Below are positions 9,536-18,909 of a DNA stretch of 35,391 nucleotides, in pieces; position 1 is the stretch's first letter, and every line of letters starts with the position of its first letter. The stretch comes from Planctomycetota bacterium (GTDB taxonomy: Bacteria; Planctomycetota; Planctomycetia; Pirellulales; Pirellulaceae): the NCBI GenBank assembly GCA_026692885.1, contig JAPLNJ010001213.1, positions 1 through 35,391 on the forward strand. The letters run 5' to 3'. The notes under the pieces are model-generated. The model saw nothing but the letters and a program-made list of their open reading frames with translations, made no database searches and was not told where the DNA came from. The position numbers and the translations under genes were made by a program.

Positions 9536-9925
9536 ATGCAGAATCCGTATGAATCGCCCCAATCGCCAGCGGAACGAGACGCTTGTCTCCCTGGTGGTCC
9601 GGCTAGCGGTGCGGGTTCCGGGTTGCCCGTTCGTCCCTACGGGCGGCTGCGGCTGTGGATGCAGCCGTATGGGCTTCTGCTGCTCGGTGTCGGGGTTTGG
9701 GGTTTCGCATTGCTGTCCAAGATACCACAGGTACATCCCGCATTCGGCGGGCCCGATCCCGGGTGGGTGCTGATGGCCCTGGGCGTTTATCTGCTGGGAA
9801 TGGCCGGCTTGGGCCTTCCCTTCGTGTGGTTCTGTTGGCGCCGGCGCTTCCATGCCGAGCTGCTTTACGTCCTTCCGCCGCTCACGCTCGTCGCGTACGT
9901 CGCTTGGCGGCTTCTTCCTCGATGA
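9536..9925 (+). CDS. Small three-helix membrane protein, NPYxSP type
   Basis: 129 aa, starting MQNPYESPQSP. The N-terminal NPYxSP tag is frequent on small planctomycete membrane proteins of unknown function. An AGGAAGGAG-like ribosome site lies about 8-12 bases before the ATG. Three hydrophobic segments are visible (about 40-60, 78-100, 108-126), with a charged WRRRF loop before the last. No enzymatic motif is seen. It lies about 100 bp after the kinase frame on the same strand, possibly in the same transcript, and 220 bp before blaI. The function is unknown. Confidence 0.7.
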   Translation: MQNPYESPQSPAERDACLPGGPASGAGSGLPVRPYGRLRLWMQPYGLLLLGVGVWGFALLSKIPQVHPAFGGPDPGWVLMALGVYLLGMAGLGLPFVWFCWRRRFHAELLYVLPPLTLVAYVAWRLLPR

Positions 9926-10037
9926 CCGGCCGTCGCCGCGAGCGTTGCCACGGTGAGCGCCAACACGCTGGCCGGCGGCGGCTGGTGCTTTGCGCTATTT
10001 TATTAACGCATCCCCTTTGTCTGCCCGTGTCGTATCC

Positions 10038-10051
10038 GCTAATATCTTAGC
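10038..10051. promoter_or_regulatory. Dyad GCTAATATCTTAGC upstream of blaI, possible operator
   Basis: A perfect 5-bp inverted repeat (GCTAA / TTAGC, 4-bp spacer) sits about 100 bp before the blaI start in an AT-richer patch. BlaI-family repressors bind short dyads at their own promoter, so this is a reasonable operator candidate. It does not match the classical TACA-N-TGTA box. Confidence 0.3.
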
Positions 10052-10147
10052 GCAATTGGCAAGGACGAGCTTGGCTCGTGCAGACAACCTTCGTGAAACG
10101 CGTCACCAGAAGTGGCCAGCGGCATGAATCCATGCAGGAGACCGGGG

Positions 10148-10531
10148 ATGCCTGAGCCGTCGGAACTGAGTCGTCGCGAGCGGCAGATCATGGATGTCGT
10201 GTTCGCGCTGGGAGCAGCCACCGTGAATCAAGTCGTGGAGGCCATTCCGGATGCTCCGACCCCCATGGCGATACGCCGCCTGATGCATATCCTCGAAGCA
10301 AAAATGCACCTGCGGCGAAAGATGCAGGGACGCGAGGTCGTGTACCTGCCGCGGGAAGCCAAAGCCAAGGCCGGGCGCAGTGCCTTCCAACGCGTGCTGG
10401 AGACGTTTTTTGATGGCTCGCTGGAAGAAGCCTTGGCGGCTCATCTGCATGCGCGCAAAGACGGCATGAGTGATGACGAACGTGAGCGTTTGATTCAGTT
10501 GATTGAACAGGCCAAGCAGGAGGGACGTTGA
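10148..10531 (+). CDS. blaI: BlaI/MecI-family winged-helix repressor
   Basis: 127 aa from ATG 10148 (MPEPSELSRRERQIMDV), with GGAGAC upstream; an in-frame ATG at 10112 would add 12 unlikely residues. The sequence follows the BlaI pattern: LSRRERQIMDVVFALGAATV, a helix-turn-helix (VNQVVEAI...TPMAIRRLMHILEAK), a wing with REVVYLP, and a C-terminal dimerisation helix. Known family members repress their own operon until a membrane M56 protease (BlaR1) signals cleavage. The stop TGA is followed one base later by the ATG of the M56 gene, the standard blaI-blaR1 operon arrangement. In planctomycetes this pair is not tied to beta-lactam resistance, and the signal is unknown. Confidence 0.9.
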   Translation: MPEPSELSRRERQIMDVVFALGAATVNQVVEAIPDAPTPMAIRRLMHILEAKMHLRRKMQGREVVYLPREAKAKAGRSAFQRVLETFFDGSLEEALAAHLHARKDGMSDDERERLIQLIEQAKQEGR

Positions 10532-10532
10532 C

Positions 10533-13500
10533 ATGAGCCGCCCACACTTCCTAATCGTTTCGGCCAGCCCGTTGTTCCTCCCGATGCTCGATGCGACGCT
10601 CAAGGGGACCGGCGTGCTGTTGCTGGCCTGTGCCGTCTGCCTGGTGCTGCGGCGAGATTCGGCGGCGACCAGGCACCTGGTCTGGGCGACGGCCATCTTG
10701 CTCGTGCTGGCGATGCCGCTGTTGTGCCTGTTGCTCCCCCAATGGCGCGTGCTGCCGCCCTGGCCGCCGGCGAGTTTGGGCGTAGCCTCCTCGAGCCGTT
10801 CGAGTCCGGAGTTGGTCGCGTCGGCTCAATACGCCACTGAGTTGCCGCATGCGTCGCACTTCCGAGAGCACGACGCCGACCGTCCGAGCCAGATTGTCCA
10901 GCCGCGGATTACAGCGCCTCCCCAGGTCGGGACACGGCCGACATTGCCTCATGAAACGGATTTCCATGCAACGTCAGGGCGACTTGCGACCATTGCCGAG
11001 CAGCCTACTGCGCTGCTGACCGCGGGCTGGCTGGTCGGGTGTGCATTGCTCCTGCTGCGACTCCTTGTCGCTGTCCGGCTGCTCCGCAAGTCCGCACGCC
11101 GCTGCCGCGTCGTAGCTCCACTCCGCCTGGGCAATGTTTCTCCGTCGAATGACCGTTGCGGAGGGGAGCGTGCGCTGCGTGCCGCGATGGACGCAGCGGC
11201 CGGCCGACTGGGAATCAATCGCTCCGTGCAACTTCTGTTGGATTCCCAGCCATCGATGCCGGTCGTTTGGGGATTACTGCGGCCGCGGCTGCGACTGCCC
11301 ACCGAGGCCGTTGACTGGAGTATGGAACAGCAACAGTCGGTGCTCCTGCATGAGTTGGCCCACATTCGCCGCGGTGACTTGGTGATTCTCGTGTTGACTC
11401 AATTTACGTGTGCCCTGAACTGGTTCAATCCCCTGGTCTGGTTCGCCGCCTGGCGCTTGCATGTCGAGCGCGAACGAGCTTGCGATGACCTGGTGCTCCG
11501 CGCAGGAGTTCGCCCATCCACCTACGCCGGACACTTGGTCGAAGTCGTGAGTCGCCTGCGGCCCGCCGCGTGGACGACTTCCTGCGGGCTCGCCATGGCT
11601 CGCAAGTCCTCGCTCGAAAGCCGCTTACTCGCCGTGCTCAGCGCAAGGCTCAATCGCCGCGGCGTCAGTCGCGTCTTGACCGCTGCAGCGATCATCCTCG
11701 GCGCCGCGGTCGCCATCCCGGTCGCCATGTTGCGTGCGGCGGACGCCCAACCAAAGCACGAGTACGCCCAGTCGCTCTTCCGCAAGTGGCAGGCCAGCGC
11801 CCGCACCGACGGCAAGATTCCCGGCGCGCTCATCGGGCATGTCGCGCGGGAGGTGGACAGCTTCCTCAAGCAATATCCCGCCGATAAGAAGTCCCCCCAG
11901 CTCGCGGCGCTGCGTCCGCGGCTCGGTTCGTCGCACGACTGGACGCAGGCGGAAGTCGTCGCGCTGCTCGACGACATCACGGACATCTCGACCGCGCCGG
12001 TGAGCTGGGCCGGGACGCCGCAGGAGTTCCAGGAAATGCGGATGCTCCGTCCCGGCGCGCCGCTGCCTGCCGAATTGACGAACGCTGCGTGGGGCAAACC
12101 TCTGGCGAATGGCCTGCGTGCGGCGTGGCTGTTGGAGCCTCGCGCGGAGCAGTATGCGTTCGGCTCCGTGCTGAAGACGCGCGTGCTGTTCCACAACTCG
12201 GGCCAAGCTCCGGTCGTCTTCATGACCGAGACGTGGCATCAGGAAGACAAGCACTCGGCGCGCACGGCGGATGGCAAGGAAATCCCCGTGAATGCCACCT
12301 GGTACTCGGGCATCACGCCGCTGGCGACCTATCGCTTGGCACCCGGCGAGTACTGCGAAGTACCCGGGCACGGGCTGGCCATCGGTGCCGGCGAATACGT
12401 TGAGGAACACAGCACCGGCGCGGTCGGCGCCATCATCGAGGCGAAGGTAGGCGACGACGTCCTCCTCTCGCACAGCGTGGACGTAGCCCAGGGCGGCTGG
12501 ACCAGGCCCGGTGATCCGCAGGAACCGGCGGAACTATGGAAACGCGTCGTGGCTGAGCGCGTCGCCAACGAAGGGCCGCTGCCGTCAGCCGTCGCTGACC
12601 GCGAGCAGCTCATTCGCCGTGTCACGTTCGACCTGTTCGGCGAACCTGCGACCGCGGAGGAAGTGGCGGCGTTCACCGCCGACCACGCGCCCGACGCACT
12701 CGCGAACCTCGCCGCACGACTGCAAGCAAAGCCGCGCATTCAGCCGTGGGCCGGTAAGCTGCCGACGGGCGAGAAGAAATTCCGTGTCATCGCCGCAGAT
12801 CCCAACGCGGCGAAAGCGCCCCGCACTGCGAATTCGCCCGGCCAATATGTCCTCGGCGAGCACGTGCATCTGCTCGTCAGCCAAACCACCACCGATTCTC
12901 AGCGAACGAACAAAGCTGTCATCGCCTTCCTTTCGCCAGACCCGAAAGTCGCGTCGCCGCACCCGCCGTATGAAATTGGCTTGCCCGACGGCATCGCCAC
13001 CTATGGCATCGTGTGGGAGCGCGGCGCGGGCGTCTTGTGGATTCTGCAAAAAGACCTCGTGCGGAAATACGACTTCACGAGTCCCGCACAGGTCAAAGAA
13101 GTGCGCATCGAGCCGGGCAGCATCCTCAACGTGCCGGAGCACCTGCGCGATGCGATGCGGAAGGCGTTCCACATGCCCGGCGCGCCGGCGCAGCAGCAGA
13201 AATCGCAGCCACCCCAAGGCGGCGCGAAGCTCGAACCCGCAAGGGAGGAGAAACTGCAGTGGGGCCAGCCGGTGAACGGGCTGCGGGCAGCGATCGCCAT
13301 CCGCTCCGCTCCTGGCGAAGCGAAGGCCAGCCTGCGACCGGACCTCTACGTGGTGGTACAAAACGTCTCCGAGGCTCCGATCCGGCTGAACGACACCCTC
13401 GCGGAACAGCAGCCCCGGATGCTGTATATCAAAATCGATGGCAAAATCCAGGCGGGGATCGGAGCCAAGGATCCCAGGCTGGGCGACGTCCTGCTCCAGC

Positions 13501-14603
13501 CTCGGGAAGTCGCCTTCGCACCCATGTACTCTCTGGAACCGTTGGCGGATGGACATTCCACGGGGGCAATCATCGCGGAGGGCGCGCTCCGGGATGGGCA
13601 TCATACACTCGTCGCGGAGGTGCTGATTGAGAGGGCGCCCGCAAAGGCGTGGGCGGGCAAGCTCGTCACCGGTGAGACCAGCGGGGCGGTGGCGGCGGGC
13701 CAACCGCAGCCGCAGGGCAAAGATGCGCAAGCGCTGTTTAGAGTCTGGCAGGCCGGCGCGCGCACGAATGGAAGAATCCCGGGCGGGACGCTGGGTAGAT
13801 TGGCACGAGTCGCAGCGAACTTCATCAAGTTGAATCCGACGGACGAGCGCGCGCCCAAACTCGCGGAACTGTTCAAGCGGATCGATACCGCGCACGACTG
13901 GACACCGGCGGAGGCCGTCGCGTTACTCGACGAGGTGACGGGGATTTACGCCTCGTTGCCGAGTTGGGTCAAAGACGAGAAGCGGTTCACCCTGGGGGGC
14001 GCCGTCGAGACCGGGCAGCGGCTGCCGGCGGAACTGGAGCACGCGCCGTGGGGCCGGACGGCGCCGAATGGGCTGGAAATGGCGTGGCTGTTAGACCCAC
14101 GTGCGGAGCAGTACCGGCTCGGCACGCCGCTGAAGTCCCGCATCCTGTTCCACAACGCGGGAACTGGAACCGTGGTGTTCCGCGCGCTGACATGGAATCA
14201 GCCCGGCCCCCTCCAGGCGCGCGATGCGCAGGGCACGGAAATCAGCATTGCCTCGGTTGAATGGACCACGATCGGGCGCGTCGTCGCTTGCCGGCTCGCG
14301 CCCGGCGAATTCGTGGAAATGACCGGTGCTGGCATCGGCATCGGTGCGGAGAAGGACGAGGAGGATTGGCGCGGGACGCGCGTCGGCGATTGGATCGAAG
14401 CGAAAGCGGCAAGGGCGATTGAGGAAATGGGGACGGTGGGCAACGTCAGGTTCGAGCCTGTGTCTGGCGGCATGATTCGGACCGCAGTGGTTTGGATTGG
14501 AGAGTTGTTGGGCGAGGACTTGTCTGGAGACACTACTGGGGTCCATCATGGGGCTCTCCAATGCGACGCGGATTTGTTCTCATTCATCACCGCCGCCAGA
14601 TAA
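10533..14603 (+). CDS. M56-family (BlaR1-like) metalloprotease sensor with long duplicated tail
   Basis: 1356 aa from ATG 10533, one base after the blaI stop. N-terminal membrane helices (about 12-32, 45-70) are followed by a cytoplasmic/membrane M56 domain with zinc motif H273-E-L-A-H277 and downstream ERERACDD. A further helix (about 385-405) leads to the exported tail. The tail holds two copies of one module, starting about residues 412 and 1065, each reading LFRxWQAxARTxGxIPG ... HDWTxAExVALLDxxT ... AWGxxxxNGLxxAWLLxPRAEQY ... LAPGE. Between them lie a DUF1549-like stretch (DREQLIRRVTFDLFGEPATAEE) and sandwich-like segments. The second module breaks off near IEAKAARAIEE. The last about 25 codons (from about 14530) are antisense to the convergent propeller-like gene and are not native. 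So the 3' end is truncated or fused, but the sensor part is complete. Confidence 0.8.
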   Translation: MSRPHFLIVSASPLFLPMLDATLKGTGVLLLACAVCLVLRRDSAATRHLVWATAILLVLAMPLLCLLLPQWRVLPPWPPASLGVASSSRSSPELVASAQYATELPHASHFREHDADRPSQIVQPRITAPPQVGTRPTLPHETDFHATSGRLATIAEQPTALLTAGWLVGCALLLLRLLVAVRLLRKSARRCRVVAPLRLGNVSPSNDRCGGERALRAAMDAAAGRLGINRSVQLLLDSQPSMPVVWGLLRPRLRLPTEAVDWSMEQQQSVLLHELAHIRRGDLVILVLTQFTCALNWFNPLVWFAAWRLHVERERACDDLVLRAGVRPSTYAGHLVEVVSRLRPAAWTTSCGLAMARKSSLESRLLAVLSARLNRRGVSRVLTAAAIILGAAVAIPVAMLRAADAQPKHEYAQSLFRKWQASARTDGKIPGALIGHVAREVDSFLKQYPADKKSPQLAALRPRLGSSHDWTQAEVVALLDDITDISTAPVSWAGTPQEFQEMRMLRPGAPLPAELTNAAWGKPLANGLRAAWLLEPRAEQYAFGSVLKTRVLFHNSGQAPVVFMTETWHQEDKHSARTADGKEIPVNATWYSGITPLATYRLAPGEYCEVPGHGLAIGAGEYVEEHSTGAVGAIIEAKVGDDVLLSHSVDVAQGGWTRPGDPQEPAELWKRVVAERVANEGPLPSAVADREQLIRRVTFDLFGEPATAEEVAAFTADHAPDALANLAARLQAKPRIQPWAGKLPTGEKKFRVIAADPNAAKAPRTANSPGQYVLGEHVHLLVSQTTTDSQRTNKAVIAFLSPDPKVASPHPPYEIGLPDGIATYGIVWERGAGVLWILQKDLVRKYDFTSPAQVKEVRIEPGSILNVPEHLRDAMRKAFHMPGAPAQQQKSQPPQGGAKLEPAREEKLQWGQPVNGLRAAIAIRSAPGEAKASLRPDLYVVVQNVSEAPIRLNDTLAEQQPRMLYIKIDGKIQAGIGAKDPRLGDVLLQPREVAFAPMYSLEPLADGHSTGAIIAEGALRDGHHTLVAEVLIERAPAKAWAGKLVTGETSGAVAAGQPQPQGKDAQALFRVWQAGARTNGRIPGGTLGRLARVAANFIKLNPTDERAPKLAELFKRIDTAHDWTPAEAVALLDEVTGIYASLPSWVKDEKRFTLGGAVETGQRLPAELEHAPWGRTAPNGLEMAWLLDPRAEQYRLGTPLKSRILFHNAGTGTVVFRALTWNQPGPLQARDAQGTEISIASVEWTTIGRVVACRLAPGEFVEMTGAGIGIGAEKDEEDWRGTRVGDWIEAKAARAIEEMGTVGNVRFEPVSGGMIRTAVVWIGELLGEDLSGDTTGVHHGALQCDADLFSFITAAR

Positions 14604-15097
14604 GTTCCTTGAGCAGTCTTGCGAACCTGGCGGAAAGTGTGATGCATGTCGCGGGTGGAATCACCGACCCGGACCCGTTTCTGTTCCTTGCCGTCCTTGT
14701 CGATTTCGACCATCCACATGCCGTTCGGGGCGGTTTCACCGGCCAGGAACCCGCCGCCGGGCAGCGGCTGGCAGGAATGGTTGTCGTGGTTGTCTGAGGC
14801 GATGTACTTCCAAAGTTGATGCTTGTCGGGAGCGAGTCGGATGATGCCCGCCTCCTTGCTGCGGATGGAATAACTGAACACCACGCCTTGGTCTGGCAAG
14901 ACCCAGCCATCGGTCAATTCGGCCCCGTTCTCGAGCGTCCATTCCGGTTTGAACTCCGCGTCGTAGATGGCCGGTCCGCCACTGGCCCAGCCAGCCTTGA
15001 AGAAGCGATGCTTCACTTGATCCGCAGCGGGACTTTTCGCGCAGGTCAGCAGGAGCAGGGCGGCAAAAGTGAAGGACGTGAATTTGTGATGGTTCAT
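14546..15097 (-). pseudogene. Secreted propeller-like protein, 3'-truncated
   Basis: 183 aa with a signal peptide (MNHHKFTSFTFAALLLLTCAKSPAA). The mature part reads as beta-propeller blades: FFKAGWASGGPAIYDAEFKPEW, WVLPDQGVVFSYSI, PDKHQLWKYIASDNHDNHSCQPLPGG, GMWMVEIDKDGKEQKRVRVG, and HHTFRQVRKTAQGTYLAAVMNENK. This is close in style to PQQ-like/arylsulfotransferase-like propellers, but such a fold needs more blades than the four or so here. Homology-like text stops at NENKS (about 14567), followed by SHWRAP and a stop inside the 3' end of the convergent M56 gene. Both genes therefore end at the same joint. Native function unknown. Confidence 0.6.
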
Positions 15098-15112
15098 CGT
15101 GTTGCTTTCGGT

Positions 15113-15337
15113 TTACTCGTTGATGGTGACGTGGTCGCTGTCGGTGATGTCAAACCGCTTCGTGCCGGGCCGGCACGGCGGGTAGGCGGTCGTGGATTCG
15201 ACACGGTCATGGCAGATGGTCAGGTCGTCCACGGAGTTCATCTGCAGCAGCTTGCCAAGAACACTCGTTCGCGTTTCATCGGTTGACCCTTTGTCGGATT
15301 GCAGGTGGCCAGGACTCGCCGATATTCTATACGACAC
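15113..15337 (-). pseudogene. Unidentified 3' gene fragment
   Basis: The last about 45 codons (VDDLTICHDRVESTTAYPPCRP... to DITDSDHVTINE, stop TAA at 15113-15115) look like real protein sequence, and end 16 bp before the start of the propeller-like gene on the same strand. The N-terminal 30 codons look like non-coding text. No family recognised. It is probably the surviving end of the upstream gene in the same former operon. Confidence 0.3.
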
Positions 15338-15426
15338 GCCGCCGAGCGTAATTCCTCTGGACTTGACCGCCCGCCGATCGGCAGTCAGGCCGGCTGTTGC
15401 ACATCCTCGTTTTAAGGACCGCGACC

Positions 15427-18400
15427 GTGCTTCCGTTTTGGCGATTGCTCGCTGCCCTCCGGTTTTGCCGTCTCTCCCTGTGTCTGGCGTTACGCAGCAC
15501 GGTGTGGTTCGTCGTGGTGTCGGTGTTGGTCCTCGGCGAGGGCTTTTTGGAGTTCAGGAAGGATGCCTTGCGCGCGGCGTGGGCGGCTGATCGTGCCCAG
15601 CAAGTGACAACGCCCAATTTGCTACGCAATGGGTCGTTTGAGGGCGGATTGCTGTACTGGCATGGCGTCGAGCCCGACAAGCAGAAGCTGGTTCGGGGCG
15701 GCGCGGCAGTTGGGGAATATGCGCTGCGGATCGAAAAGGGCTTTGTCATGAGCGCACCATTTGTGGCCCAGCGCGGGGAACCGGTGACGGTCAGCTTCTT
15801 CGTCAAGGGGGACCAGCCGGGCGTGGTGGATGTGAGCCTGCCGCCTAGCGCTCGCGAGGTCGGCCAGAAGGCTGGCCGCCTCTGGACGCGCGGGGCCGGG
15901 CAGACGGCCAAATTCGGCACGGAATGGCAGCGGGTGTCATTCACTTGGAACGCCGACGTTCCGGCGGACGGGTTCTGGCCGCAGCCGCACTACATGGTCC
16001 AGCTGGGCGGCGGAGCATCTACGCCCTTTCTGGTCGACGGCATCACCGTGACGCTCGGCAAGCAGGGCACGCCGACTTACTTGCCGCGGCGCGAGGTGGA
16101 GGTCGTGGCAGACTGCTGCGATCTGCCCGGCTACGAGGGCGCCCAGGCTAATCTGTTCGAACGCGGTGCCACACCGCGTGTCACCGCCCACGCCTCAAAT
16201 CCCGGCCCGCAGCCCCGCGCGGTGATGCTGCGCTGGCAACTCTTCGACTACGAAGGCGAGCGGGCCATCGGTGAAGCGATGGAGAAGCAGGTCGTCATCC
16301 CGGCTGGCAAGACGGTCTCCGAATCCGTGCCGCTAAAGCTGGCGGCTACGGGCCTCGTGCTGGCTAGGGTCAGTGTGCGCGACGGAACGACCGAAATCGA
16401 CCAGTCCAACCTGCCGCTGGCCTCGCTGCCGTATCCGAAATCGGCCAGCAAGCCCGATTGGCGCGAGCGCTTCGGCGGTTCGTTTGCCGGGGGTCTCGGC
16501 TGCGTGCAGAAATTCCAGGGTCTGGGCTTTGGCTGGATTCGCTGGCGGCCGCACATGAACGGCGAAGACCATCTGCCCAAGGAACCCAGACCCGCTGAGG
16601 CGTGGGCGTGGCGCTGGTTCGACCAGGAACTCGACGAGCAGGAAGCCCACGGCTGTTCGGCGCACTGTGTGCTCTATCCGCCGCCGAAGTGGATCATGGC
16701 ACAGGGCCACCCGCTTCCCAAAGACATGCGCTGGGCGGCCGACGATCCGCGCTGGGACGACCTGCGTGTCGAGACCGTTTGGGATAAGTTCGTCCAAGAC
16801 GCCGTGACACACTACCGGGGCCGTTCGCTGGTCTACGAAATCGAGAACGAGCCGGAATTCGACCACTGGGACGACTTTCAGGAGCAATACGCGAAGTTCA
16901 CCATCCGCACCGCGCGGCAGATCAAGCGGACGGACCCCAAGGCGCGGGTGATGGTGGATAACGTGTATGGCATCCCCAGCGGCCTGAACCGAGTCTTCTT
17001 CCGAGCGGGCGGGCTGAAGTACATCGATGTCATGTCTTGGCATGACTATCACGAAGGCTGGCTCGCCGACGCCGCGGCCATTAAGCGGATGCGACAGAAC
17101 CTGGACGAAGCCGATGGCCAACACGTGGAAATCTGGTTCAACGAAGGCTGGGCATTTACGAACACAGCTGTGGACGAGCCCCTCGCATGCACCCACCTGA
17201 CCAGTGCCCAAAGCACCAACGCCATCGTCGACAGCGTGGCCGAACTGACTGTCAATGGGCAGGACAAAACGATTCTCTTCCACACCGCCTCCGAGAACCA
17301 CGGCATGAGCTTCTGGGATTACAGCGGGCCGGGCACGATGCTGTGGGACTGGTATAGCTACCCCTTGCCATTGGCTCCAGCCTGGAACGTCCTGGCCCAT
17401 CACATTGGCATCAGCGAGCGGATCGCGTTTGTGCGTCCGCCGGGCGCGAACTTCTGCATCTTCCAAGATCAGCGAAACGGCCGCGGTGTGATCATCGCCT
17501 ATGCCGACCGCGAGTCGAAAAGCGACGCGACGGTCGAACTGCCCGACCTGGGCACGCCCCTGGTCGCCGAAGACATCATGGGCAACGCTGCTGCGGCGGC
17601 GAACCCGCTGACGCTGTCGACGACAGGCCGGCCGGTTATTCTGTACGCGGCGGATGGCAAGGTTTCCGGTCAGCAGTTTGCTGATCAGCTGTCTCCGCTC
17701 GATCGCAAGCACGTCGGCTTCGTAAGCGGCAGCAGCGGCGCGCCTGCCTGGAGCTTGCCGCCAGCGTGGGAAGGCGCCGGGAAGGGCCAGTCCGAAGGCA
17801 GCGTGGCGCTGGCCGATGGAAAACCCATCTGGAAGCTCGAACAAGTCTGGCCGCCGGACTGGAAGCAACGTGCCAATTTCCGGCCGATGGTCTGGACCGG
17901 CACCGATTGGAACGTGAAGGAGGGCGGCTTCGGCGGCCAGCCGGGCGCGTCGCTCAACGGCCGCGTACTGAACTTCGGCACCCGCGCGCCGCACGGCACT
18001 CCGCCGCAACGGCGCGTCGCCGGTTTGACGTTTGTCGCTCCGCAGTCGGGAACTTATCGCCTCCGCGGCACGGCCGAATGCCGCATCTGGGACGGTACCA
18101 ACAAGACGACCCTGCGGCTGTTGCTCAAGTCGCCGTCCGGCGTCAAGGAAGTCGGCCAGGTAGTCATCCCGCACGGGGAAAGCACATCGCTGGAGACGCT
18201 GCACGCGACGCTGGCGGCTGGCGAAGAGCTCATGCTGCTACCGGAGATCGAGGGCATGTTCTCCGGCGGCGACTGCAAGCTGCGTGATCTGCGCGTGACG
18301 CTCGGCGAAGCCCCAGCGACCGCCGCAGTTGGCGGGCCGATCTATCGCTTGCCGGCCTCCTGGGAAGGTGTCAAGAAAGGCAGCACCGACGGCAACCCAA

Positions 18401-18909
18401 TCGCCGCTGATGGTAAGCCGATCTGGCGGATCGACCGCGTCTATCCCGACCAGTACATCCTGGCCGAGAACTACTCGTCAGCCCCGTGGGACGGCACATC
18501 CTGGCACCCGACCGACCATGAACAAGGCGGTCAGCCGAGCGTGCGTGTCGAGAACGGCACCGCGAAGATCAGCGTCGGCGGCCCGTGGCAGAACAACGAA
18601 TTCCAGAAGATCGCAGGTTTGGTTTTCGTCACGCCACAGGACGGAATCTATCGGGTCCGCGCCACGGCCAACAGCAAGCCGTGGACGGGCGGGGCCAAGT
18701 CCTTCCGGCTGGCGGTGCTCAAGAAGGACACCCAACGCGCTGCCGAAGTCAAACGTTTCGACTTGCCGCGCGACGGCCAGTCTGTGAAGATCGACTTCCA
18801 AGTCGAACTCACCGCCGGCCACGAGCTGGTCTTCCTGCCGCTCATGCCCGACTGGAACAACGCCACGACCACGACCATCGAGAATTTGACAGTTACCGCA
18901 GGACAGTGA
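15427..18909 (+). CDS. Clan GH-A glycoside hydrolase with carbohydrate-binding modules
   Basis: 1160 aa from GTG 15427, which has AAGGA eight bases upstream; ATG 15397 is in frame but lacks a ribosome site. A signal/membrane segment (about residues 26-40) is followed by a CBM4/9-like jelly roll (NLLRNGSFEGGLLYWHG, about 70-230), an Ig-like region, and a TIM barrel (about 330-700). Barrel signatures are YEIENEPEF with acid/base Glu about 475, and EIWFNEGW with nucleophile Glu about 573, the clan GH-A arrangement as in GH39/GH5-like enzymes. Two related C-terminal modules follow (about 770-975 and 980-1158), each with LPxxWEGxxKGxxxG and GGQPSxxxxG, probably carbohydrate-binding. It is exported or surface-attached and acts on a polysaccharide; the substrate cannot be told. 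The frame is intact. It is the only complete enzyme in the 14.5-22.1 kb catabolic stretch. Confidence 0.8.
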   Translation: MLPFWRLLAALRFCRLSLCLALRSTVWFVVVSVLVLGEGFLEFRKDALRAAWAADRAQQVTTPNLLRNGSFEGGLLYWHGVEPDKQKLVRGGAAVGEYALRIEKGFVMSAPFVAQRGEPVTVSFFVKGDQPGVVDVSLPPSAREVGQKAGRLWTRGAGQTAKFGTEWQRVSFTWNADVPADGFWPQPHYMVQLGGGASTPFLVDGITVTLGKQGTPTYLPRREVEVVADCCDLPGYEGAQANLFERGATPRVTAHASNPGPQPRAVMLRWQLFDYEGERAIGEAMEKQVVIPAGKTVSESVPLKLAATGLVLARVSVRDGTTEIDQSNLPLASLPYPKSASKPDWRERFGGSFAGGLGCVQKFQGLGFGWIRWRPHMNGEDHLPKEPRPAEAWAWRWFDQELDEQEAHGCSAHCVLYPPPKWIMAQGHPLPKDMRWAADDPRWDDLRVETVWDKFVQDAVTHYRGRSLVYEIENEPEFDHWDDFQEQYAKFTIRTARQIKRTDPKARVMVDNVYGIPSGLNRVFFRAGGLKYIDVMSWHDYHEGWLADAAAIKRMRQNLDEADGQHVEIWFNEGWAFTNTAVDEPLACTHLTSAQSTNAIVDSVAELTVNGQDKTILFHTASENHGMSFWDYSGPGTMLWDWYSYPLPLAPAWNVLAHHIGISERIAFVRPPGANFCIFQDQRNGRGVIIAYADRESKSDATVELPDLGTPLVAEDIMGNAAAAANPLTLSTTGRPVILYAADGKVSGQQFADQLSPLDRKHVGFVSGSSGAPAWSLPPAWEGAGKGQSEGSVALADGKPIWKLEQVWPPDWKQRANFRPMVWTGTDWNVKEGGFGGQPGASLNGRVLNFGTRAPHGTPPQRRVAGLTFVAPQSGTYRLRGTAECRIWDGTNKTTLRLLLKSPSGVKEVGQVVIPHGESTSLETLHATLAAGEELMLLPEIEGMFSGGDCKLRDLRVTLGEAPATAAVGGPIYRLPASWEGVKKGSTDGNPIAADGKPIWRIDRVYPDQYILAENYSSAPWDGTSWHPTDHEQGGQPSVRVENGTAKISVGGPWQNNEFQKIAGLVFVTPQDGIYRVRATANSKPWTGGAKSFRLAVLKKDTQRAAEVKRFDLPRDGQSVKIDFQVELTAGHELVFLPLMPDWNNATTTTIENLTVTAGQ

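Noticed and set aside
12585..13895. 436-codon minus-strand ORF
   Set aside because: Antisense to the M56 sensor tail; no family-like sequence.
16333..18204. 623-codon minus-strand ORF
   Set aside because: Antisense to the GH-A glycosidase, which has clear catalytic motifs; high GC keeps the opposite frame open.
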